From Discostella pseudostelligera (lineage: Eukaryota; Bacillariophyta; Thalassiosirophyceae; Thalassiosirales; Thalassiosiraceae): a stretch of 33,000 nucleotides of DNA. Shown here in pieces: positions 9,115 to 18,720 of the stretch. The notes beneath the pieces were generated by a model. That model searched no databases and was not told where the DNA came from. It was given only the letters and a program-made list of their open reading frames with translations. Within the stretch, counting starts at the first letter, position 1, and each line of letters begins with the position of its first letter. The DNA is taken from the NCBI GenBank assembly GCA_036940085.1, contig JALLBK010000179.1:1-33000 (forward strand), given 5' to 3'. The position numbers and the translations under genes were made by a program.

Positions 9115-11231
9115 TTATTCACCGATCGACATTTTAGCCAGAGTATCTGCCTCCTGCGACACCATTTTCAAAGGTACGCCGCTCTCCTCGGACACTACCT
9201 TGCAGTGGTCAAACTCCGCCTTCACCGTTACAATTTCCCCATCATTGAACGAGCTAATCTTGACATCTACCTTCCCATATCTCGCGTTGTCCGTATATGG
9301 TAGTTGGACTTCCACGAACCTTCGCTTTAATGCAGCGCGGTGAATATTTCGGTGTATGCGTATCCCCACAGTCGTCGTATGGCGAAACATGGCATTCAGC
9401 AGACGTTCTTCCTCATTCGAATGTTGGGTAGAATCACTACGACAGATGCAATGCAACGTGTGCGCTGAACGTCCTTTCTTCATTACAATTGGATGGATCC
9501 ATGCATCGATTGCTCCATTCTCTAAGAGGAGGTTGAGAGCATGTGCTAACAGCTCAGGAGTGGCATCGTCAATGTTGGCTTCGATGTGGGTCAGAGTATG
9601 CATATCCCACGGTTGAGAGCTGTGCTCAATCTCCGCGTCTACGGATGTCTCAACTGCTCTACTCGCATCAGCTTGTGCCCCGCCGTCATTCGACTTTGTT
9701 GTGTCGGGTACGCATCGTTCAGGTCTGTCATCTCTAACTTCGTTAGCAATGTCTCCAGTTTGAGTGACGGCATCACTGCTGACACCACGAGTGGACTGTC
9801 GTTGTTGAGCATCATCTGATTCGCCCAGGACGAGCCTCAAGATATTGGCATGTCGTTCAAAGTCCTTGGTCCCAGCGCCCAGGCCAACAGCCCGTACTGT
9901 CATCCTCGGTGGTCGTCCAGGCACCCGCATGGGCTTCCAGTACGAAGAGGACACCAACCCACGATGACGATCTACTTCTGAATCCACACCCGTCAATACC
10001 CGAAGCAATGCCGCCGCCGTCGGCGTTACCAATTCCCCAGTAGGACCTTTCGGGCCAGGACAAGTGGGCATACCAATCATAAGTCGTAATGCCGCCGGAG
10101 CTGGGACGGGGAGTAGTCCATGATCTGTCATTACTGTACCCTCCCCGAGTGGCAAGGCTGAGCATGTCACGGCGATTGAGGGTACCATCTTGCTGTCATC
10201 GCCCTCGACATCGACAACATCCGCTTTATTTCCTCCTCCCAGGTCCACACCCAGATGATACAATGCCAACAACGTCCCAACAGTATCAACAATGGAATCT
10301 ACCGCCCCCACCTCATGGAAGTGCACATCATCAATCGATGCCGAACCATGTGCATGCATCTCGGCATGTGCCAGTGCGGTGAAAGTATCAATGGCAAGAC
10401 GAGCCACGTGGGTGGGAATGTACTGTGGTAATGCCGATGTTAACATTTGGGAGATTTGTGGCAAGTTTCGTAATGTACCTGAGGAAAATGTCCATGGCTG
10501 TGATTGTGACCATGCGAGTGGGAATGTTCGTGGTTGTGAGATTGATAATCTTCCTCCGTGCTCATGTTGTTGTTGCGTCGCGAATGGTCATGATTGTGCA
10601 CATGACCATCATTTGCATTTCGCGCGTTGGTTTCGTCGTCATTAACATTAGCATCAGAGTGGGTATTGGTTTGTGGATCTTCTTTTAGTTCAGATGACGA
10701 GGAATGATGCTGATGATCATGAACATGCTGATGATTGAGGTGGTGGTCATGATGGTGATCATGATGATGGTCATGACTTTGATGTTGGTGATGATGATTA
10801 TGATCATGACGATGATTATGCGAATGCCCTCCATCTTCTCCTACCGCATTCTCTCCTATCATGCCATTTGTTCCTCTGGCATCACCTCCACCTGGCACAG
10901 GCGCAGCCTTGTGATCGTAGATACTCGACACATCGACCTTCCGGGCAGCAATCCGACCCGCACTCCTCCAAACGCGTTTCGACGATAGATGAAACTCTCC
11001 TTTCAGTTCAGGTAGACCATTTTCTAGATCAAAGATTAGTCGAGAGAGAAGCCGTTCTGAGTTGGTACTGGTAGTAGGATCGTGAGCGGCGGTGGCGTCA
11101 GCGTCAACGTCATCGGCTGAGACTGACAGTGACAGTTCCAAAGGATATGGGAGCGAATCAGCCGCGTCGATGCAGGCGGCAAGCATCATATCCCCGGCGG
11201 CACCGCCGAAACAGTCGAAGTGGGCGTGCAT
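9115..11231 (-). CDS. larC: LarC-like nickel-pincer cofactor protein with His-rich insert and frame break
   Basis: LarC inserts nickel into the pyridinium dithiocarboxylate ligand to make the nickel-pincer cofactor of lactate racemase-type enzymes. The 5' frame (11231-10440) begins HAHFDCFGGAAGDM, matching the LarC start (YFDCFSGISGDM). It then carries a His/Asp/Asn-rich segment at residues 136-248 with about 37 His. The 3' frame, open through to 9115, holds LRNLPQISQML, VHFHEVGAVDSIVDTVG, PTGELVTPTAAALL, HIEANIDDATPELLAHAL, DAWIHPIVMKKGRSA and a normal C-terminus. The two frames differ by -1, with the change most likely at the TTTT run at 10485-10488. No strong splice donor lies upstream; an intron, programmed frameshift or missing base are all possible. 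Full length would be about 710 residues against about 400 in bacteria. The excess is the His insert and a polar insert before HIEANIDD. Confidence 0.82.
10490..10826 (-). repeat. Histidine-rich low-complexity coding segment of larC
   Basis: On the minus strand CAT and CAC codons alternate with GAT, AAT and CAG, giving 24 His in the first block (10826-10705) and about 13 in a second block (10605-10488), with a less biased spacer between. His-rich stretches also occur at the same place in bacterial LarC proteins, ahead of the RxLxDI helix, and are thought to bind or buffer nickel. The plus strand of this segment yields Met-rich frames that are shadows. Confidence 0.8.
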
Positions 11232-11728
11232 GGCGTATATCCTCTCTATCTAACCATGGCATATGACGATAGTCTGCTACCGCTAAGGTTATGATGTTAT
11301 GTTATGGTCATTATGTTGCGGTCCAGCCAAGTCAAAGTCAAAGTGGAGGACGATGCTGACGATGACGATGACGATGACGATGTTATGGCTTGATAATGAC
11401 GATGACGATGACGTACGATGGCGGCGACGAATCTTTGGCGAAAATAAGGCGATTTGGCGATGAATGTGTGGCGGTGTGGCGGAAAGACAATGTGGCGATA
11501 AGTAATGTGGCGAAGATAAGTGATTGACGAAAATGGCGGGAAGAAAGAGCCCGCCATGCAACCAAAAAAGAAAAAAGCAACCAAAACCAAAATCAAAATC
11601 AAAATCAAAAATCAAAAATCACTCTCCAATTTCAATTCCTTCCACCAAGGTCCAAAGACGACGTCGTGCCACCCGCCTCCTATCGATATCTCCAGCACCG
11701 ATACATTGGTATTGATTCTCCATACACA
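11232..11728. promoter_or_regulatory. Divergent upstream region of larC and SAE1, with simple repeats
   Basis: A 497-bp non-coding stretch built of three kinds of repeat. GACGAT hexamers run at about 11358-11382 and again at 11398-11413. Eight TGGCG words in one orientation lie at 11419-11538, the last inside AATGGCGGGAAG, which resembles an E2F site. An AAAATC-type repeat lies at 11587-11620, just upstream of SAE1. No gene is visible. Confidence 0.6.
11532..11543 (+). promoter_or_regulatory. E2F-like site upstream of SAE1
   Basis: AATGGCGGGAAG is the reverse complement of CTTCCCGCCATT, the word found twice in the CBP20 promoter (20942-20953 and 20969-20980). It lies 186-197 bp upstream of the SAE1 ATG. 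E2F/DP factors bind TTTSSCGC-type sites; binding here is inferred. Confidence 0.4.
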
Positions 11729-12907
11729 ATGACAGGACAAGCCGCCAAAGCTGCCAAAGTGCACAATCACGACGATGTCTACGATCGTCAAATTCGATTA
11801 TGGGGTGCCGAGGCCCAAAAGCGCATGTCCACCGCTCGCGTCTTGTACATCCACCTCTCTGGCGTATCCTGTGAAATGCTCAAGAATTTGATATTGGCAG
11901 GTGTCGCCGCTGTGATATGTGATGGACGAGCCTATCCCGAGGCTGTAAGGGAGTTGCCTAGTTCGTTCTTTGGTGCGGAGGAGATGGAGAAGATTATAAA
12001 TGAAGTACATGATGTGAGCAATGACGATGATGAGGGAGGGTTGGCTGCTGAGGCTGAGGAGCCTACAGCCAAGCGGGCAAAAGTTACGAAAATGACCGTA
12101 GCTGACGCTGTCATGCCCAAGATCGATGAGCTCAATCCACTCTTACATGGTCGGAATTCCATCGAAGAACGTGATCTAATGTCCTTACCGCGAGAGTACT
12201 TTGGTGAATTTGATGCCATTGTGGCAAGTCGTTTGACTGTCGAGGAGGTGAAGTTCATTTCATCTTGTCTTACTGAGTCTGGAAAGAATGTAGCAGCAGC
12301 AACAGCAGCAGGGGAAGAGGAGGGAAAGGAGGAAACTGTTGGAAGAAACACCCTCTTCATTGTTGCCGATACCTTTGGCCTCGAAGGTTGTGCTCATTTG
12401 GATTTTGGCAAGAGTCACACCTATCGTCGTGAAATTGGAAAGGATAAATTGTCCGACGTATCCAAAGTCGACCCGTACGTGTCAATGTACGACATGTTCG
12501 ATATGCCACTGTGCAAGGTGAAGACTGGACGATGGGACAAGGTTGTGCCACGTGGGTTGTTGTTGCAACGATTGCTCATGAATTATTGGGGTCAACAACG
12601 AACAGAAGTACAGAAGGAGAATGATGATCATGACCGGTTTGTTGAATTTGCAACCAACTGGTTTTCGTCGAACAATCTATCCAACAATGACGAATCGGCG
12701 ACGAATCACATAAACCTCTCATCATTTGCACCTATTGCTGCCCATCCTGAGATATCGCCAGTGTCCGCCACCTTGGGTGGTGTGCTTGGTAACGAAGTCA
12801 TCAAGGCCTTGACAGGACGAGGAGAGCCAGCGAACAATGTCCTATTGTTTGATGGAATGGATGGTGGATGTCGTAGCTTCGTGTTATGTGGAGAAAAGGA
12901 CATGTAG
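11729..12907 (+). CDS. SAE1: SUMO-activating enzyme subunit 1
   Basis: The non-catalytic half of the SUMO E1, which with UBA2 adenylates SUMO. It is single-exon, 392 residues, close to the usual 346. DVYDRQIRLWGAEAQKRMSTARVL is followed by LKNLILAGV, the canonical start of the ThiF/E1 fold in SAE1. The glycine-rich nucleotide motif is degenerate (HLSGVSCEML), which is acceptable for SAE1 because UBA2 supplies most of the active site. The middle carries an acidic and lysine-rich insert (near residues 92-117) and a poly-Ala/Glu stretch. The C-terminus PVSATLGGVLGNEVIKAL, then NNVLLFDGMDG, matches SAE1 rather than NAE1 or UBA1. The ATG at 11729 is the first in frame. No catalytic-Cys domain is present, as expected. 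It is divergent from larC, with no functional link seen. Confidence 0.9.
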   Translation: MTGQAAKAAKVHNHDDVYDRQIRLWGAEAQKRMSTARVLYIHLSGVSCEMLKNLILAGVAAVICDGRAYPEAVRELPSSFFGAEEMEKIINEVHDVSNDDDEGGLAAEAEEPTAKRAKVTKMTVADAVMPKIDELNPLLHGRNSIEERDLMSLPREYFGEFDAIVASRLTVEEVKFISSCLTESGKNVAAATAAGEEEGKEETVGRNTLFIVADTFGLEGCAHLDFGKSHTYRREIGKDKLSDVSKVDPYVSMYDMFDMPLCKVKTGRWDKVVPRGLLLQRLLMNYWGQQRTEVQKENDDHDRFVEFATNWFSSNNLSNNDESATNHINLSSFAPIAAHPEISPVSATLGGVLGNEVIKALTGRGEPANNVLLFDGMDGGCRSFVLCGEKDM

Positions 12908-13305
12908 GAAGGGGTGGATGCATAAGTATAGAATGAAACCAAATGGGAACTGGGAACATCTAGAGAGGACAGACGAGTACGACGAATCACGATTTTTCAC
13001 CATCGACGAGGAGCTTGATCTACTACTGTGCACACTCTAGTAGATACTGCAGCTTCCTTGTCCTGAATGTATTCATCATTATTTAGTACATGAAACGAAC
13101 ATAATTCAACAACCATATCCACTTCAGTTAATCCGTCACACTGTCGCACTTGATAGATCTTTAAGTTTTTCACCCGACGCAACTAGATAGGAGTATATTT
13201 GTATGGAACCTCCTCTATCCGCTATGACCATAACTAAATAGATATTATCTATTAACAACGTCATCTTGGATTGTTGCGGTGTGGCTTCTTGCAAAAGGAG
13301 CAGCT

Positions 13306-13350
13306 GCGTGCTGCTGCGTGCTGCATGCGTGCTGCATGCGTGACACGTGG
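13306..13350 (+). repeat. Tandem GCGTGCTGCAT repeat ending in a G-box
   Basis: Three units, GCGTGCTGCT (13306), GCGTGCTGCAT (13316) and GCGTGCTGCAT (13327), followed by a diverged fourth, GCGTGACACGTGG (13338-13350), that contains the CACGTG core. The arrangement suggests that the G-box arose within, or was captured by, a small tandem repeat. Confidence 0.7.
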
Positions 13351-13378
13351 AACAGAGATACATATTTTTGACTGGGTA

Positions 13379-13390
13379 TTTGGCGCCAAA
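13379..13390. promoter_or_regulatory. Perfect 12-bp E2F-type palindrome
   Basis: TTTGGCGCCAAA exactly fits the E2F consensus TTTSGCGCSAAA and is fully self-complementary. It lies 307-318 bp upstream of the TPR-protein ATG and 29 bp after the G-box. Function is inferred from the consensus only. Confidence 0.5.
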
Positions 13391-13696
13391 ATACGTGAGT
13401 ATGCATCGTCCGTTAAGCTTCGGTTGGATGCAGACCTAATCACAATCAACAGAGGAATCAATAGTGAGCTGTGCTATGTGTGTGCGTTGGAAGAAACCAA
13501 TTTGGCACAAGCCGAATTCAAATCTTTTATCGAGTTTCATGCCTCGGCTCGGCGGCACGATGAGATGATGATTTCCTCCACAGGAGCCGACACCTACACC
13601 AGAAACAAATAATTCGTCAGCTATTTGGAAGACTATTCGATTTGATAGCCACAGTGGCCATCTCCATGAACGCTAACTCCAACAATAACAACCATC

Positions 13697-16600
13697 ATGA
13701 CGACCCTTCAAGAGGAAGATGAGCTATTTGGCGCTAGCCTATCCATGGACTTTTACCTCTCGCCATCAACCCCCAAAAGTCGTCCGTGGCTAGCGGCATC
13801 GCCTCCCCGTCAGCCATTCGAGTTGCTCGACGATGTCCCTCCTGCCACGTTCCGCAGTGAAGAAGTCTCTCCTCGATATCCTGTTGATGAATTGTATCCC
13901 ATCGTCGATGCAAGTGGCAATGGAGAACCTGCTGGATTGTATGATGATGATGATGATGATGATGAAAGTAATCATACCAATACTACTAGTCCCATTTCTC
14001 ACAATTCCTTCACGTCCGCGACGCCAACGCGTTCAAACGCTGCACCTGAGATGAAGAGTCGCTATCTAATTGATGATGAATATGTAAGCTATTCCGACGA
14101 CGCTGAGAATCACTACTACGATCCCAATCGACACCATTTTCATTTACATCAGACCGATGGACGTCTTGGTACCATTACCGAATCTCGCAGCGATAGTGAT
14201 AGTGATATTAGCGAGTATCAACCTATGAACAAAAATTATGATGTTGATAATGATGATAATGGGGATCATGATTATGTTGGAGATATTTATTCAGTTCAAG
14301 AGAGCGTCAATCACAACGAATTAGGAGAAAAGACGGTTGTGCTTAGGAACAATCGATTCCAATATTCCTACGATGATGATTTCAGTGAAGTAGTAGACTG
14401 TGGTGTAAATGTCAATAGAGATGGTGAGGAGGAACCGATGACGATGAACAAGGCAAGTGGTGCACGAAGAAGCAAAGTGAGCATGAGTTCCTTCGATGGT
14501 ATGTACAATGATGAGATGATGGAGTTGGATATTCCAATACCCGCAATTGAGCATAACGACAGTGATGTGAGGAATACTGATTTAAATCCACAGAGCATCG
14601 TCAGCCAACGAAGTCTCACAGATGCTCCACTTGACGAAATCGGAGAAAATCATGTCATGTCGGATCAGCCGATGCAGGATCGGCATTCAAGTCCTCGCAA
14701 AATTACCTCAACCCGCGTGGTGACCCAAGAAGTAGCTTCTCCGCAAAACGGTACGTCTACTCTAAATTCGACTTCATTTCCAAAAACTCCATCCTGCTCT
14801 TCCCTATATCCGGGAGGCATGGAGGCAATTCTGGTTGCACCGCCCAAGATACATCGAACTTCCAGCCTCGCGAGCAGTGATATCTTTCGCATTCAAGGAA
14901 CTGATAGTGGATTGAGTAGTGTGGTCGGTGGCAACATCGGTGAGGACGGTGCCGAGAGTACTACTACTAGCGTATCGTCCATTCCTGCGCGTTTAGTATC
15001 AAACCGTAGTCAACAATCGGGTCACAGCATTGGCAACTATTCAGTAATTAGGACAGCGAACGATCGTCTTCCCAAACAGATGAAGCGGAGAGAAGACCCG
15101 CCGGATACTGGTTTTGGTTACCATCCGCAAAGAAGTGCAGATGCGAAAGAACCAGAGGGGTACAAGCAGCATGGATTGTTTCCGGATATTGATTTATGGA
15201 CGAGCTTGAGTTGCGAAATGAATGAGAGAAATGTTGTCCCAGCCTCTCCTGCAAGAAAGATTGCACCTACCGAGCCAAGCAATAGGTACAATGAACCTGA
15301 AGTTTATGAAAATGATGAGGGTTTTGCTGCCAGTGATGAATACGACGATGTTGATCAATACAATTATGATCGGAAGGACTCGGCTAAGTCCAAGGCCATG
15401 CATGATGATTACGATGAAAGTGTGAACTCTCATGACAATCGCATCGTCTTTCCAAAGATCTATAGTGGCCTTTCACATCCTAGCCATACTAGCTCGAAGG
15501 TCAATGAAATCGATGATATGTTCTTATCTGACGAGGATTCAAAGAGCTGCGGTAGTTACGAGAGCACAAAGTTCGTCGACAATGATGATGGTATCTCGGT
15601 GATGTCCGACGAGAGTGAAATCGGGATGCTTGCGAAACAGCAATATCATAAGCAAAGATTGGACCAGTACAAGCGACAGCCACATCAAAATCAAAGAACA
15701 CAGCAAAGCTCCAACAAAAGTAAGAAGTCGTACTATCAAGTCAAGCGGAAAGATTCCATGGAGAGTGATATTAATATTGACTTTTCCGCACTGAATAGTG
15801 CCATTATGGGATCAAAGAGTGGAAATCTACTCGTCAAGCCATACTCAGAAATAAAACAAAGTGATTCTATGGAGAAAGAGCTTTGTATTGACTTTGATGA
15901 GCATGTCAGTCAAGAAGTAGATGAAGTGGAGGACGACGATGAATTTTCGGAGAAGAGAAATGTCCAACCTCAGTCGCCTACCAGTTGTTGCTGGGATCCA
16001 TCATCGGACAAAATCGCATCTCCTCCCATGATCAAGAGGAAGCCATTCAGCTTTGATCGTGCAGAGGATGATTCTAGCAATGAAGGCGACAATTTGTCAG
16101 AGAATAATGATGACAACGTGGTTCGGTTTACGGACTTTGAAAGAATTAGATACGTCGTAACAGCTAGAAGCCCGGATTCTGTAGACGGTGATGACGATGG
16201 AAAAAGTGAGGATAACAAACCAATTATCTATCCATGCAAGGCAATGTCACAGATGAATGTGAGACATAATCATGAAACTGGCGAGTCAAATAGTGAATCG
16301 GACCATCTGTGGAAGCTGTCATGCGATCATCTCGCACGAGGAAGAAGCAATGAAGCCCTCGTCGTCCTTACAGAGATGCTTCAAATTGTCCAAAGATGTG
16401 CTCATGATGCCAAGATAAGGCTGAAAAACTTTCACTTCCAGAAGGATCGGGAAAGCGATAATGCAATCGACATGTCTCATCTTGAACGAAACGAACTCGA
16501 GGATCAGTTGGACTCTGCACTGCAAAACTCGGCATCGGCAATGGCCGACGTGCTGAACAACATTGGAGTTGTCTTAGAAGTGAAGGGAGAGTATCAACTT

Positions 16601-18514
16601 GCCATGAACTCTTACCAGGATGCTCTAGATATGTATCGTAACACGTGTCGCCGATACGAGAATGCGGGAGATCCGGAAGTGGATCGAACCGTAAACAATA
16701 TTATGCAACTGAGTATTGCCATGCAGAATAACGAAAAGAGGTTGGAATTGCATAATGAAGCTGAGAAACTGGCTGCGCAGACGGAAATTGCGCTTGGTTC
16801 AGATAACCATCTGTGTACAGAACTTCGGATGGAAAGGCTTAATGTATTAATGTGTGCTTTGGATCTCGAAACAGAAAGCTTGGGCCAAGACCATCCCGAC
16901 GTTGGTTTCACTCTGTTGAAAAAGGGTGCATTACACTTGCAGATGAATCATGTAGACATGGCAATCAAAGATACGAAAGATGCAGTGACGATATTGAAGA
17001 AGGGGCTTGGTAGTTTTCATCCGGAGGTGGGATTTGCGCTTGTCAAGCTTGGTAACATGTTCAATTATGATCTTAGCAAGTATGGTGGAGGGTTGAAGGG
17101 CGGCGATGATTACGTAAATATGGCCCTATCACTCTATCGCGAAGCGTTGATGCCACTACGTGAATCATTTGGCATGGTCAATCCACACTCGGGGGTTGCA
17201 AACAATTGTATTGGAATACTCTACTCCTCTAAGGGTGAGGTGAAACATGCAATGTCATCCTTCTACGATGCCTTGGCAAGCTATGGGGTACGTAGTCGCG
17301 CCGAAACTGAATCGGAGGCGAGGAATGAGCATAAATCCAGTCATCCGGATGTATTCTTTGTTTGGGTCAACGTCGGAGGTCTTCACATGTCAAAGAAAGA
17401 ATGGCAGCTTGCGTTACGCTCGTATCTCAAGGCCCATTCAGCCTTCCGTAGCCTTCATGATGAAGAGAAACGCAATCTTCCAACAGTTGCCTCGAAAAGA
17501 TTAATAAGGAATGCGCTGACGATGTCAAAGGATCAATTTGATACAGTTGAGGATGACATGACAGACATCCTTCTGGCATCATTGTTATACAATATAGCCA
17601 AGGCTCAAAGCATGTTACATCGATATGGCAATGCGATCGACACTTTGGAGGAGGCGTTACAAATCCACAAAGTATTCGCGCTGCGTACCGCTGGCAATAA
17701 CCAAGACTTCTTAGGCTCATCTCAAGACATGGCTCGCATACTGGAAAATCTTGGTGATGTATTAATGATCAGCGGTGATTTAACGTCTGCATTCACCCGA
17801 TATATCGAGTCTCTGAACCTCCTCCGTTCCAAAGCTCGTGCTGGTCAGTCCAGTATTCAGATAGCACTTGTATTAGGAGGTATTGGGCAGGTTCATTACA
17901 AGAAAGGAGAATATGCCGAGGCGAAGGTGGTGTTGAAAGAGTCCATGCGTATGTTTGAGAAGATTGGTAAGTAATGGATGTGTAATTTTCCACATTTACT
18001 CAATGTGGCTCAATCTTACACTCTTATTGATGAATGCACATAATCAGGCGTGCCAACAAATAATCGTAGAATGAATCAAATCCGATCCTGTCTGGTAGAT
18101 TCCGAGCTGGCATTGATGCAAAAGTCTACATCAACTCTAGCTGGTCAACGACGTGAAATCTCTGCGGTGAAATATGTCGATAAGGCACTTGCCATTGACG
18201 AACTTGCAGATGCCTATAGAAACAAGTGTGATCCTACCGGAGCTATTTGGTTTTATTCGGAATCACTTGCCATACGTCAACGAAGGATAGAACAAAAATT
18301 GACATCGGGAGAAAAGCAGGATAGCAGTGAAATTGTAGATGTTGGACGAACCATATCAAATATTGCACAACTTAGACGAGATCGTAGGGAGTTTGGAGCT
18401 GCAAAGATATTATTTGATGCAGCGAAGCAAATGTATCAAAGTGTTGGTTTGTCGACAGATCATCCCTTTTACATGGATCTAACGCAAGAAGTGGAGGTGA
18501 TGCGCAAGATGTAA
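13697..18514 (+). CDS. Large acidic protein with C-terminal tetratricopeptide repeats
   Basis: Exons 13697-17966 and 18048-18514 (81-nt intron, GTAAGT donor, ATCAG acceptor, phase 1) give 1578 residues. Residues 1 to about 870 are predicted disordered: Ser, Asp, Asn and Glu rich, with a run of seven Asp near residue 88 encoded by a GAT microsatellite. A motif DSME-x4-IDF occurs twice, near residues 686 and 723. From about residue 875 onward the sequence is helical with TPR units such as VLNNIGVVLEVKGEYQLAMN, CIGILYSSKGEVKHAMSSFY, VNVGGLHMSKKEWQLALRSY, LENLGDVLMISGDLTSAFTR and GGIGQVHYKKGEYAEAKVVL. Exon 2 adds more, including AYRNKCDPTGAIWFYSESLA. The spacing resembles kinesin-light-chain-type TPRs, a scaffold for protein binding. 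No enzymatic domain is seen and I cannot name an orthologue. Confidence 0.85.
13941..13964 (+). repeat. ATG/GAT trinucleotide microsatellite inside the TPR gene
   Basis: An uninterrupted run of eight ATG/GAT triplets encodes seven consecutive Asp residues in the disordered N-terminal half of the TPR protein. Length variation here would add or remove Asp residues without shifting the frame. Confidence 0.8.
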
Positions 18515-18720
18515 ATCCTTCATTGCATACAATAGAGCAGCAGAAATCAATAGTGAGATGGTTGGCCATGGTGTTCAAAATTTACATACACGATCCTATT
18601 TCGGTATGTCCCTCTCGTGGTCACCTTCGTCGCTGCTCCGTCCATTGGATATGCTCCTGCTCTGTGTTACGAGATTGAGCGTGGAGCTGCTGAATTCATA
18701 GAAACCACTCTAACTCCGCA

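Larger units (their letters stand above)
12908..13696. promoter_or_regulatory. SAE1 3' end and upstream region of the TPR gene
   Basis: A 789-bp stretch without a credible gene. The plus-strand frame at 13271-13612 has no ATG start and resembles no family I know. The region contains a short tandem GCGTGCTGCAT repeat (13306-13337), a G-box (13344-13349) and a perfect E2F-type palindrome (13379-13390), all upstream of the TPR gene. Confidence 0.55.

Noticed and set aside
10480..10607. 128-nt intron in larC from GTCATG to CTCAG
   Set aside because: The acceptor and phase fit, but the donor is poor and the supposed intron keeps strong His-coding bias to its last codons. I kept it only as an alternative.
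10089..10988. Met/His/Val-rich plus-strand frames over the larC gene
   Set aside because: They are antisense to the His codon repeats of larC; CAT read in reverse gives ATG, which explains the methionines.
13271..13612. 113-codon plus-strand frame upstream of the TPR gene
   Set aside because: TTG start, spans the tandem repeat, G-box and E2F palindrome, and resembles no family.
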